This document shows, one piece after another, positions 17,393 through 25,403 of a stretch of DNA of 64,000 nt (position 1 is its first letter; every line of letters begins with the position of its first letter). The position numbers and the translations under genes are program-made. Below the pieces are notes generated by a model, which was not told where the DNA came from, ran no database searches, and was given only the letters and a program-made list of their open reading frames with translations. Source of the stretch: Segatella hominis (GTDB taxonomy: Bacteria; Bacteroidota; Bacteroidia; Bacteroidales; Bacteroidaceae); assembly GCF_004535825.1 (NCBI RefSeq), contig NZ_SGVY01000001.1:62001-126000 (forward strand), in the 5' to 3' direction.

Positions 17393-17744
17393 AATAGTTG
17401 GCACCTTAATACAAATTAAGGAAGCTATCAAACAATTGCAAGATTGGAACAGAGATGTACAGGTTGTTGATGATTACTATAGTACGCCTGAGGGAATGAA
17501 GAATCTTGCAGCTAGTTGTATGCTTATAGAGGCAATTGGAGAAGGAGTCAAGCAAATTGACAGATTAACTCAATCTCGCCTATTAATTGAACGTCCAGAA
17601 ATACCATGGCAAGATGTTATTGGCATACGTAACCATATTGCACATGGTTACTTTAATATAGACGGGGATATAGTGTTAGATGTCATCAAGAACAATCTCG
17701 ATGATTTGTTAGCAGCCATCGAGTATTTTATAGCAAAATTCTAA
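17367..17744 (+). CDS. HEPN-domain RNase toxin (HepT-like, DUF86)
   Basis: 125 residues, all-helical. Near residue 90 it carries the HEPN catalytic motif Rx4HxY as RNHIAHGYF, in which the Tyr is the expected AMPylation target. HepT proteins form dimers that cleave RNA and are silenced by MntA. The frame starts inside mntA (26-bp overlap), so expression is coupled. The 3' end overlaps the convergent NUDIX gene by 17 bp, leaving no room for a terminator between them. Confidence 0.9.
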   Translation: MTEYTSSNRIVGTLIQIKEAIKQLQDWNRDVQVVDDYYSTPEGMKNLAASCMLIEAIGEGVKQIDRLTQSRLLIERPEIPWQDVIGIRNHIAHGYFNIDGDIVLDVIKNNLDDLLAAIEYFIAKF

Positions 17745-18120
17745 CTACATCAACATCCGCTGCTGCCCAGTCGAGCCCCTTCAGCTCTTCTTGGCTGCAC
17801 CACTTGCTATCAGCATGCTCCCTTCTCTTGAACCCATCAGCCTCAGCTTTTGGAGTACACAGAAAAGCAGTCATTGTTATTGAGAAATCGGGATATTCGT
17901 GATTCACGGTTACCAACTCCTCTCCTACTTCTACAGGGTACTCCATTTCCTCCATCAACTCACGAGCCAATGCCTGTTGGGGAGTTTCCCCAGGTTCAAT
18001 CTTGCCACCAGGAAACTCCCATTTATAGCTGGTATATTCAAACTTCGTCTTGCCTTTCTGCATGCAGAGGTACTTGCCATTATGGCAAACAACGGCTGCT
18101 ACCACATTATAATGTATCAT
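17728..18120 (-). CDS. NUDIX hydrolase, MutT-like (8-oxo-dGTP diphosphatase type)
   Basis: 130 residues, the usual MutT length. NUDIX box at about 38-60: GGKIEPGETPQQALARELM then EEMEY, so the last Gly of the EExG consensus is Glu here. The N-terminal YNVVAAVV strand and WEFPGGK are typical of MutT/NudG enzymes that remove oxidised or modified nucleotides such as 8-oxo-dGTP or 5-hydroxy- and 5-methyl-dCTP; the exact substrate is unknown. It lies 53 bp downstream of the helicase gene on the same strand, so it may belong to the island's operon. Confidence 0.85.
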   Translation of the reverse strand: MIHYNVVAAVVCHNGKYLCMQKGKTKFEYTSYKWEFPGGKIEPGETPQQALARELMEEMEYPVEVGEELVTVNHEYPDFSITMTAFLCTPKAEADGFKRREHADSKWCSQEELKGLDWAAADVDVVRILL

Positions 18121-18173
18121 TGTCTTATCAACTTAACAACTTAAAATATCATCTACTCAATTTAAAATATCAT

Positions 18174-20948
18174 TTACTCCATCCATTGGAAATCCTCTTG
18201 CAGTTCAGGTGGCAAAGGATTGTCCATGTGAATATCATATAATATAGATCCATTCTTCGTCACACCCTTTCTTGCATTCTCCAAGTGACCAGTACCTATA
18301 TATGTATAAGGTAGAGTAATTCCATTCTCGGCACTCACCTTTCTCACAAATACCAATACCCTTTTGGCCGCCCGCTGCAAAGCCTCATCCTTGGCAGAAA
18401 TACGGGCAATACTTTCCCACTGGAAAACATCTGGAGACAAGAACTTGTCATTATACTTCAAATGTTCATCCAGCGAGGCATCCTTCTTCAAACCAGCAAA
18501 TACATACATATTGCCATTTTTATAGTATGTGCCATACTGATTGTGCTTCGGATTCTCCAGTATCTTCAAGAGCACCTGATCCTGACGATAATCCTGCCAC
18601 AACAAGAAATCATCTTGCGCGTCTGCATATCTTGCCTCATATTGCGTCAAACCATAGTTGAGTAAATCTTGCAGATAAAGCTCATATTCCTGTTCACTTT
18701 CTCCACACAGATACACATTACCATCCTTTATCTTTACTGCACCACCATCTTCCAGGAAGCGCAATGCGTGCTCCAACTGCTCATGCTTGAAATCAGAGAT
18801 TTCATTCCGCACATTCATTTCTATACGAGTCAATGAATTCTCACCATCCAGCAAACTCTTTACCACCAAAAACTCATGCTCTCTTACCAATGGCAAAAGA
18901 CTCGACAGATAATTGATGCAAGCTATTTGCTCATCAGAGAATACAGGCAGTCCCTCTTCTTCTATACCTTTCAAGAAGCCATAATAAGAATTGGTTTTCT
19001 TGGAGCCAATCTTTATCTTCATGAATTTCAAGAGATTAGGAGCATAATCACTATTCATATAATCCATGTGCGATGGATAAGATGGAGTCTTCAGATATGC
19101 CTTGAAATTCTGATAATCCATCTTCAGATAGTTGATGCGATTAAAATTCTCGCTCTCTATTTTATCGATGATTTCCTCTTTTGAAAGATCGTCGATGTGG
19201 ATTTCTACACCATAATCACTCAAGCCCAAACTTTTGAAATCATTCCTCACCATAAACTTCAGGAGTTTCTTCTCTAATATGGAATTACGGGAAAGACTAC
19301 CCAGCGCCAAAGCGATATGAACGCTGCGCTTATAGCTATTTCCGATAAAGTCGAGTATCGTGACGTAGGGCTTATTGGTATATTTACGAAGGCCTCGACC
19401 CAATTGTTGTAAGAAGATAGTACTCGACTCCGTAGGGCGCAAAAAGAGCACCATATTGACACCCGGAATATCCACACCCTCATTCAGAATATCTACAGCA
19501 AAGAGGATTTCTAATTTCTGATTTTCATCTTGCAAATCATTGTAAGCACGAATACGTTCACCAGTTTTGTTCTTCCCACTCAAGAATGCTGTATGATAAT
19601 AATCGCCTAAGTTATCAGCCATCATCCTTGCATGCTGTATATTGCGACAAAAAGCCAATGCCTTCAGTTTCTGCCCCTCCATACGATGTTTCTCTATCTG
19701 CTGATGGATAAACTCGCAGTTTTCAGGCATAGAGATTTGCGATATTAATCGGCGTTCACCTGAAGAGGTCAAGCCATAATCTACCAATTCATCACGAATA
19801 CCATAATAATGGAAAGGCACAATCAGGTCGTTGATGATTGCATCTCGGAGCCTCAACTCATAAGGGATATTATTGCCGAAGATTTCTACCACATCCTGAT
19901 TGTCCATACGATTTTCTGTAGCTGTCAAGCCCAGCAAGAACTCTGGTTCAAAATAGTCGATAATCTTGCGATAACTATCCGCCACAGCATGATGACACTC
20001 ATCGATAATGATATAATCAAATTCTTTCTTGTCAAAGAGTTCGAGCGAACGGCACATGGAGACATTGGTAGAAAACAGGAAATCCTCACCAGACTCCTTA
20101 GCCTCTGCATTATACAATCCGCAAGTCTTAGCGCCACCAAATACCTTTTGGAAGGTTTCTAATGATTTCTTCAGGATAGAGCTTTCATGAACGATATAGA
20201 GCAATCTGTCTGGATTGAAATTGAGCGCATCGAAAGCTGCCAAATAAGTCTTTCCCGACCCCGTAGCAGAAATTACCAATGCACGCTCCTGTCCGATGGC
20301 ACGATAGCGATTCAATTCTCTGAGTGCTTTGCGCTGCATATAGTTGGGCTTGATGTCAGAGTTAGCCATATCATAATCCATATCCCAGCGTTCAATGGCA
20401 AAGTTGAGTTTGGTGGCATAAGTCTTGATTCTGTCCTGAGACAATTCATAAGTCTTGCTCCATAGCTTTTCAAACTCAGCCATCGCATCAAGATAGGCCT
20501 CTGCATCTCGCTCGCAATCCACCACCAAATCCCATTCTATGTTTTTCAGCAAAGCATAACGAGTGATATTGGATGATCCCACAACCATTTCTACCCTATT
20601 ATCTTCCAGCTCGAAAATATAGCCTTTGGAATGAAATCCATTGGTAGAATAGTTTTTCTCATCATGGAAGCATTCATCATCCAGATGGCATTCGAAATGA
20701 GGAAATTGCGTTAAGCTCATAAAAAAGTTCAAAGATTCCACATCCGTGAAGTTCTGATAGGTAGAAGTTATGATTCTGCCTTTAGCTCCACGTTCCAAAG
20801 CAGCCTTGATGTCTTTCGCCAAAAGTACTAAGCCAGCTTTCTTGATAAAGCTGACTGAGAAATCAAATGATTTACAACGTCGTAAATTCATCTGAATGGT
20901 TGACAGAAAAGATGTCTCGGTATAATTAGTTAAAAATCTCGATTTCAT
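18174..20948 (-). CDS. PLD-nuclease / DEAD-DEAH helicase / DUF3427 fusion protein
   Basis: 924 residues from ATG 20948 (MKSRFLTNYTETSFL); an in-frame TTG at 20960 is unlikely. N-terminal phospholipase-D-like nuclease domain with HSK (H106, K108) and GSSN (124-127); SF2 helicase with ATGSGKT near 232, DECHH near 315, LLGLTATENRMD, and the C-terminal helicase motif QLGRGLRK; then a DUF3427 region to the end. Proteins of this build occur in prokaryotic defence islands and are thought to bind and cut foreign DNA. It has its own promoter (TATTTTTG, plus 20970-20977) and closes the island on the right. Confidence 0.9.
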   Translation of the reverse strand: MKSRFLTNYTETSFLSTIQMNLRRCKSFDFSVSFIKKAGLVLLAKDIKAALERGAKGRIITSTYQNFTDVESLNFFMSLTQFPHFECHLDDECFHDEKNYSTNGFHSKGYIFELEDNRVEMVVGSSNITRYALLKNIEWDLVVDCERDAEAYLDAMAEFEKLWSKTYELSQDRIKTYATKLNFAIERWDMDYDMANSDIKPNYMQRKALRELNRYRAIGQERALVISATGSGKTYLAAFDALNFNPDRLLYIVHESSILKKSLETFQKVFGGAKTCGLYNAEAKESGEDFLFSTNVSMCRSLELFDKKEFDYIIIDECHHAVADSYRKIIDYFEPEFLLGLTATENRMDNQDVVEIFGNNIPYELRLRDAIINDLIVPFHYYGIRDELVDYGLTSSGERRLISQISMPENCEFIHQQIEKHRMEGQKLKALAFCRNIQHARMMADNLGDYYHTAFLSGKNKTGERIRAYNDLQDENQKLEILFAVDILNEGVDIPGVNMVLFLRPTESSTIFLQQLGRGLRKYTNKPYVTILDFIGNSYKRSVHIALALGSLSRNSILEKKLLKFMVRNDFKSLGLSDYGVEIHIDDLSKEEIIDKIESENFNRINYLKMDYQNFKAYLKTPSYPSHMDYMNSDYAPNLLKFMKIKIGSKKTNSYYGFLKGIEEEGLPVFSDEQIACINYLSSLLPLVREHEFLVVKSLLDGENSLTRIEMNVRNEISDFKHEQLEHALRFLEDGGAVKIKDGNVYLCGESEQEYELYLQDLLNYGLTQYEARYADAQDDFLLWQDYRQDQVLLKILENPKHNQYGTYYKNGNMYVFAGLKKDASLDEHLKYNDKFLSPDVFQWESIARISAKDEALQRAAKRVLVFVRKVSAENGITLPYTYIGTGHLENARKGVTKNGSILYDIHMDNPLPPELQEDFQWME

Positions 20949-21064
20949 AAGCCTGTACAATTTGCTTGCAAAAATACAAAAAAGAATTCATATACTTCAC
21001 TTTTCCGCTTATTTTTCATATCTTCGCATCCTAAAAAAACAATTATTATGGGATAGGGAGAATT

Positions 21065-21111
21065 CCGAAAACCTTAATGACACTTAATGACACCTACCCT
21101 TAATGACACCT
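21065..21111. repeat. Right copy of the defence-island flanking repeat
   Basis: CCGAAAACCTTAATGACAC (21065-21083), one extra TTAATGACAC, then CTACCCTTAATGACACCT. It matches 10528-10564 in the same orientation. The unit CCTTAATGACAC is itself repeated inside each copy. Confidence 0.8.
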
Positions 21112-21242
21112 TTTCTCGAAGATTTTACCAATTTCATATGTATCTCTATTTTTCTACAATAACGTTAAACCAACTCTTTTTCAATGACACTTCCATTTCC
21201 CCAAAATTCTCTTTCAAATACCCTTCTCTGCCCGGGTATTTT

Positions 21243-21298
21243 TTTCTCCCTGCCCACGCAAGAATTTTTCCGTGGGCAGGGAAAAATAAAAGTGGGTA
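21243..21298. repeat. 56-bp palindromic element, copy 1
   Basis: TCCCTGCCCACG (21247-21258) and CGTGGGCAGGGA (21271-21282) form a perfect 12-bp stem with a 12-nt loop, followed by AAAATAAAAGTGGGTA. The 56 bp are identical to 57551-57606, in the same orientation. Confidence 0.9.
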
Positions 21299-21312
21299 CA
21301 GAGACGGGGAAC

Positions 21313-21575
21313 ACACGCTAATGTTAATGTTGTGAAAATAAACAGAGATAATTGGATGGTTCGGGAGAAAAAGTATATCTTCCCAAACTTTGTCACAATC
21401 GTAAAAAGAGTTTTTGACTGCCGTCAAAAACTTTTTTGTCTATTCTCGAAAGCTCTTGTTACGGTAGTGAAAAACTTTCGGAACTTTACTTCTTTATGTG
21501 TGAATATCACTGGGAATACACGCTAATGTTAATGTTGTGAAAATAATCAGAGATAATTGGGTGGTTCGGGAGAAA
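21313..21575. repeat. 58-bp direct repeat pair, 205 bp apart, carrying a promoter half
   Basis: Copy A 21313-21370 and copy B 21518-21575, both starting ACACGCTAATGTTAATGTTG and ending TGGTTCGGGAGAAA, with two mismatches. In copy B the internal TTGG (21557-21560) is exactly 20 bp before TACCTTTG (21581-21588), a full promoter. In copy A the matching -7 position reads TATCTTCC, a decayed box. Confidence 0.85.
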
Positions 21576-21593
21576 TATACTACCTTTGCATAT

Positions 21594-21752
21594 TATATTT
21601 GGAAACAAGTTGTTTAATTTCTCGTGAGAGAAGTGAGAACAGGCAGAAACTCTACTTAGAGTTTTTGCGTATGTAAGTTAATCATTCCGGGGAATTTCCC
21701 CGGTACTCTCTAAAAAGCCCCCAACTGTGAAGCTGGAGGTTTTATTTTTTTA
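21594..21752 (+). ncRNA. Structured small RNA candidate (possible mobile-element RNA remnant)
   Basis: Promoter TTGG/TACCTTTG (21557-21588) predicts a start near 21594. Three stems follow: GCAGAAACTCT / AGAGTTTTTGC (loop ACTT at 21654-21657), CCGGGG / CCCCGG (21687-21703), and a long final stem from AAAAGCCCCCAACT to AGCTGGAGGTTTT with a GUGA tetraloop (21713-21743), followed by TTTATTTTTTTA. The last stem plus T tract works as a terminator. The form resembles the right-end RNA of IS200/IS605-type elements, but no transposase or TnpB gene is present; that link is a guess. Confidence 0.5.
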
Positions 21753-22012
21753 TACTATATCAGACGCAACTTGACACGACCGAAGAGGTGGAATGTGCCG
21801 ATTCTTCAGTCCCATATCCTGTAATGCCCTTCCGAGTTTATCATCCCTCGCCAAAGAGCAATATGTTATCATCCAACTAAGAGCATAGAGTACACGCAGA
21901 TAGATACCGATGGAAAACGTAGGCTTTGCCCATATTTTGGCCGTTATTGATGAGCGGCGCCTGTCATCAATTGTGTATCGTGGATGAATTCTTTCGTAAA
22001 AATCAAGCTGCA

Positions 22013-23575
22013 CTATTCTATCTTCCACTCCAAACTGCTCACTCCGCCCTTCTGCAGGAAGTTCAAACCGACCTTTACCACTGGCTTTCCTCTATGGGCA
22101 AAGCTATCGGCATACTTGCGGTCGTTGATCTGCTGCAAAGCCTCATCTGCACTCTTATCAAACTTCATTTCCATCACATAGATTGTTTCCCTTGTCTCCA
22201 TCATCACATCAAGCCTACCCTTGGCGGTGTGAGGCTCCACAATGATGCTATAATTGCTGAGCAGGGCGAAAATGATGTAGAACATCTGCTGGTAATGACC
22301 CTCGTAATGGGTATTGTCGCAATAAGGCACGGTCTCCAGAAAGTCCTTCAGCAACTGCAAGGCACCCTCTATGTTGCCCAGACGTATCTGTACCGACATA
22401 CGGGCAATGGCGGTATTGCCACTGGTGGTGTGACGCTCCAGATAATGCGGAAGCAGACTGCCGAACAAACCGACTTTAATCTCCTGATTAGGCAAGGCCA
22501 ACTCATAGAGTTTACTCATCTTGTCGTAGCCCTTAATGGTCATATAGCCACTCTGGTAGAGCAAAGGCATGATGGTGGTCATCGTCTCTGTAGCTGCATC
22601 GAAGTCTTTCTTGCCCGCAAAAATAGTTTCTCCTAAGTCTGAAGGCAGGAATGCATACTTACGCATCATATTGATGAGATAGGTAGGTGTGCCCGAACCA
22701 AACCAGTAGTCGTCGATTTTTCCATCTGCAAAACAATTCAGCAAACTGTAAGGATTGAACACATCTGGGGATGGCCAACAGAAATGATAGCCGTCATAAT
22801 GTTTTTTCAATTCCAGGACAGTCTCTTCCCTATTCAGTTCGAGATGCTGGGCCAGTTCGTCTATGTCATCGCTCATCTGGGTCAACAGTTCTTCCTTGGT
22901 AATACCGCAGATGGCTCCATATGGCTCATCCATACTTACATTCCTGATATTATTCAACTCGCTGAAGATGCTGAGCTGGGAGAACTTGGTAATGCCGGCA
23001 AGGAAGACAAAGCGCAACAAAGGCTCACAGTCCTTCAGCGGCGAATAGAAATTGCGCATAGTGTTGCGAAGAACATCTAAGTTTTCCTCGTCATGAGCCA
23101 CATCGAGCAATGGCGCATCATACTCGTCAATGAGCACCACCACCTGCTTGCCAGTCTGCAGATTGACGGTCTTTATCAGATTAAGCAATCTCACGTTGGG
23201 ATCAGGCGCATCACACTCGATTCCGAAACGCTCCTCATTATCTTGTAATATATAAAGAAGGTAACGCTCCAACTGCTCTTTCTCCATGTGCTTGCCACCT
23301 GCCATGCTGAAGTGAAGCACCGGATATTCTTTCCACTCCTTTTCCATTTTGGAAATGGCAAGTCCCTCGAAAAGTTCTTTCTTGCCCTCAAAATAACTGC
23401 GGAGCGTGGAAACCAGCAATGACTTGCCGAAACGGCGTGGTCGGCTCAAGAAGAAATACTTTCCGCTCGTATGGGTCATACGATATACGTATTCCGTCTT
23501 ATCTACATAGAGGTTATCCTCCATGCGGATACGTGAGAATGTCTGTATCCCCAAAGGATATAATTTTCTTGCCAT
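22013..23575 (-). CDS. AAA-ATPase-like / PD-(D/E)XK nuclease domain protein (copy A)
   Basis: 520 residues. N-terminal AAA-ATPase-like domain with RPRRFGKS (residues 45-52) as Walker A and VVVLIDEYDAPLLDV near 150; C-terminal PDDEXK_9 domain with GRLDVMM, then YVMEMKF and EALQQINDRKYA. The family is widespread and often multicopy in Bacteroidetes, and may serve in toxin-like or mobile-element functions; none is proven here. It starts 22 bp after the stop of copy B, so the two form an operon. The two proteins are paralogues but clearly diverged. Confidence 0.88.
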   Translation of the reverse strand: MARKLYPLGIQTFSRIRMEDNLYVDKTEYVYRMTHTSGKYFFLSRPRRFGKSLLVSTLRSYFEGKKELFEGLAISKMEKEWKEYPVLHFSMAGGKHMEKEQLERYLLYILQDNEERFGIECDAPDPNVRLLNLIKTVNLQTGKQVVVLIDEYDAPLLDVAHDEENLDVLRNTMRNFYSPLKDCEPLLRFVFLAGITKFSQLSIFSELNNIRNVSMDEPYGAICGITKEELLTQMSDDIDELAQHLELNREETVLELKKHYDGYHFCWPSPDVFNPYSLLNCFADGKIDDYWFGSGTPTYLINMMRKYAFLPSDLGETIFAGKKDFDAATETMTTIMPLLYQSGYMTIKGYDKMSKLYELALPNQEIKVGLFGSLLPHYLERHTTSGNTAIARMSVQIRLGNIEGALQLLKDFLETVPYCDNTHYEGHYQQMFYIIFALLSNYSIIVEPHTAKGRLDVMMETRETIYVMEMKFDKSADEALQQINDRKYADSFAHRGKPVVKVGLNFLQKGGVSSLEWKIE

Positions 23576-23597
23576 ATTGCTTCACTTATTGATTCTT

Positions 23598-25199
23598 TTA
23601 CAAAACTTTTATTCCAATCACTTCTTTCCAGCCATCTATCGTCCCCTTCTCTGATGAAAAATTGACTCCTACCAAATGGATTTTGCGAGAATCTCCGGCA
23701 TATTCCCTCGCATATCCCTTGTCTTCTATTTGCTTCAATGCTGCATCCACAGAACCATCCAATTTGAATTCAAAAATATACACGTCATTCGGAGTCTCAT
23801 ACACACAGTCTGCCCTGCCTTGACTCGTTTCCTTTTCACGATACACCAAGTAACAACTCAACATCCTCAACAAGAGGAAGAAAGTATAGCCGAAATAACG
23901 TTCGTACTCACGTTCGTCATTTCTGCGACGCACACTATATGGAATACCCGACAAGAAAGCTGTCATCCCCTCCATAAACTCCTGTAATTTGCCTTGAAGC
24001 AAAAGATGTACAGAATGAATGAGCCATGAGGCAGAATCTTCCTTTGTCTTGAGATAGTCGTTTGCCAAGATCGTAAGCAGCCCCTCACGCACTTCATTGT
24101 TTGGAATATCCAGGAGATAAGAATGCGTGAACTTGTCGTAATCCTTGATGGTAAGGTAACCACTCTGGTAAATCATCGGCAAAGGCATTTCCACATTAGC
24201 CTTATAATCATCAAACTGGCTGGCTGCATAATACTTTCCTATCATCTCATTCAGGTTCTGATTGAAATGAGAAAGCAAGCGCACCAGATAAGTAGGCGTG
24301 CCACTCTTAAACCAAAAACTCCCCATGTCCATCTGATTGAAAGCATTCAGGATGCTGAAAGGATTGAAAATATCAACAAGGCGCTTTCCGAAATGATAAC
24401 CGTCATATTTCCGTTTGAGAATATCCAGCATTTCCTCGTAACTACAGTCTTCGTTCTCGGCAAACTCCTTGATTGGCTCAGAGAAATATGTCGTCAGTTC
24501 TTCTTTGGTAATACCACAGATGGTCTCATAATTACGATTTAAGCTGATGTCATCAGGCTGATTGAACCCGCTGAACATGCTAATCTGAGAGAATTTCGTT
24601 ACACCCGTCAGGAAAACAAATCGAAGATCTGCGTCTGCTCCCTTGAAGGTCGTGTAGAAAGACTTCATGATGTTGCGATGCTTTTCCTCCAACGTTATCA
24701 TTTTCCCCAAATGTTCCACCTGATAGTCCAGATCGAGAACATCCAAGATAGGCTTGTCGTATTCATCTATCAGCACAACGCATCCCAGCCCCGTCTTCTC
24801 ATGGGCAGCACGAAGTATTCGCTGGAAACGCAAGCCGAGGTCTTTATTGACAGACTGGATTCCATATCGATTTTCCCAATCCGAGAGGATAGCATTCAAT
24901 GCCTCCTCTAACGCCCCATCATTAGCATAGTTTCCTACACTGAAATCTATATGAAACACTGGATATTGCTTCCATTTCGTCTCCAAGGATTCCATAGCCA
25001 AACCCTTGAAAAGTTCTTTCCTACCAAGGAAATAATTCTCCAACGTAGAGACAAGAAGGCTCTTTCCAAATCGTCTTGGACGACCCAGAAAACAGACGTG
25101 ACCTTGTGCCAACTTATACACCAAGTCCGTTTTATCGACATAGACGAAACCACCATTGATGATTTGGTCGAAAGACTGCATTCCTATCGGATATTTCAT
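23598..25199 (-). CDS. AAA-ATPase-like / PD-(D/E)XK nuclease domain protein (copy B)
   Basis: 533 residues from ATG 25199 (MKYPIGMQSFDQIING); a TTG at 25232 overlaps the promoter and is rejected. RPRRFGKS at residues 40-47, CVVLIDEYDKPILDV near 140, SQISMFSGFN, and at the C-terminus GRADCVYE ... YIFEFKLDG ... ALKQIEDKGYA, the PD-(D/E)XK core. Same family as the next gene downstream and first in their operon. An almost perfect Bacteroidetes promoter lies just upstream. Confidence 0.88.
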   Translation of the reverse strand: MKYPIGMQSFDQIINGGFVYVDKTDLVYKLAQGHVCFLGRPRRFGKSLLVSTLENYFLGRKELFKGLAMESLETKWKQYPVFHIDFSVGNYANDGALEEALNAILSDWENRYGIQSVNKDLGLRFQRILRAAHEKTGLGCVVLIDEYDKPILDVLDLDYQVEHLGKMITLEEKHRNIMKSFYTTFKGADADLRFVFLTGVTKFSQISMFSGFNQPDDISLNRNYETICGITKEELTTYFSEPIKEFAENEDCSYEEMLDILKRKYDGYHFGKRLVDIFNPFSILNAFNQMDMGSFWFKSGTPTYLVRLLSHFNQNLNEMIGKYYAASQFDDYKANVEMPLPMIYQSGYLTIKDYDKFTHSYLLDIPNNEVREGLLTILANDYLKTKEDSASWLIHSVHLLLQGKLQEFMEGMTAFLSGIPYSVRRRNDEREYERYFGYTFFLLLRMLSCYLVYREKETSQGRADCVYETPNDVYIFEFKLDGSVDAALKQIEDKGYAREYAGDSRKIHLVGVNFSSEKGTIDGWKEVIGIKVL

Positions 25200-25229
25200 T
25201 CTTGTTAAGCTTTTCCTTGTTATATGGGA

Positions 25230-25261
25230 CAAAATTAAGCATTTTCCATGAAATCACCAAA
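25230..25261 (-). promoter_or_regulatory. Promoter of the tandem AAA/PD-(D/E)XK operon
   Basis: Minus-strand TTTG (plus CAAA 25258-25261) and TAATTTTG (plus 25230-25237) exactly 20 bp apart. Confidence 0.75.
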
Positions 25262-25311
25262 CTTTTGACCTATGTTTTTCTTCTTTAACGCCTTTATTTC
25301 ACGCCTATTTC

Positions 25312-25342
25312 TTGCTTATATCAGAAAAAAGCAGTAACTTTG
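25312..25342 (+). promoter_or_regulatory. Promoter of the MATE transporter gene
   Basis: TTG (25312-25314) and TAACTTTG (25335-25342), 20 bp apart, about 60 nt before the ATG. Confidence 0.7.
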
Positions 25343-25403
25343 CACGACTTTTCTAAAGCAGCATCTTTGCTTTTTACAAACAATTAGGTTTATTTTTCTA
25401 ACT

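Larger units (their letters stand above)
20949..22012. other. 1-kb non-coding region: repeats, hairpins and a structured transcript candidate
   Basis: No supported gene. In order: helicase promoter (about 20970), right copy of the island repeat (21065-21111), 56-bp palindromic element (21243-21298), 58-bp direct repeat A (21313-21370), a strong hairpin AAAAAGAGTTTTTGAC / GTCAAAAACTTTTTT (21403-21437), repeat B (21518-21575) carrying a promoter -33 element, then the structured RNA candidate (21594-21752). From 21753 to 22012 there is only an unconvincing minus-strand frame with a GTG start. Confidence 0.75.

Noticed and set aside
21750-22028. 92-codon minus-strand frame overlapping the end of the AAA/PD-(D/E)XK copy A gene
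   Set aside because: GTG start inside the upstream gene, no recognisable family and no promoter of its own. Coding status cannot be supported; left as non-coding.
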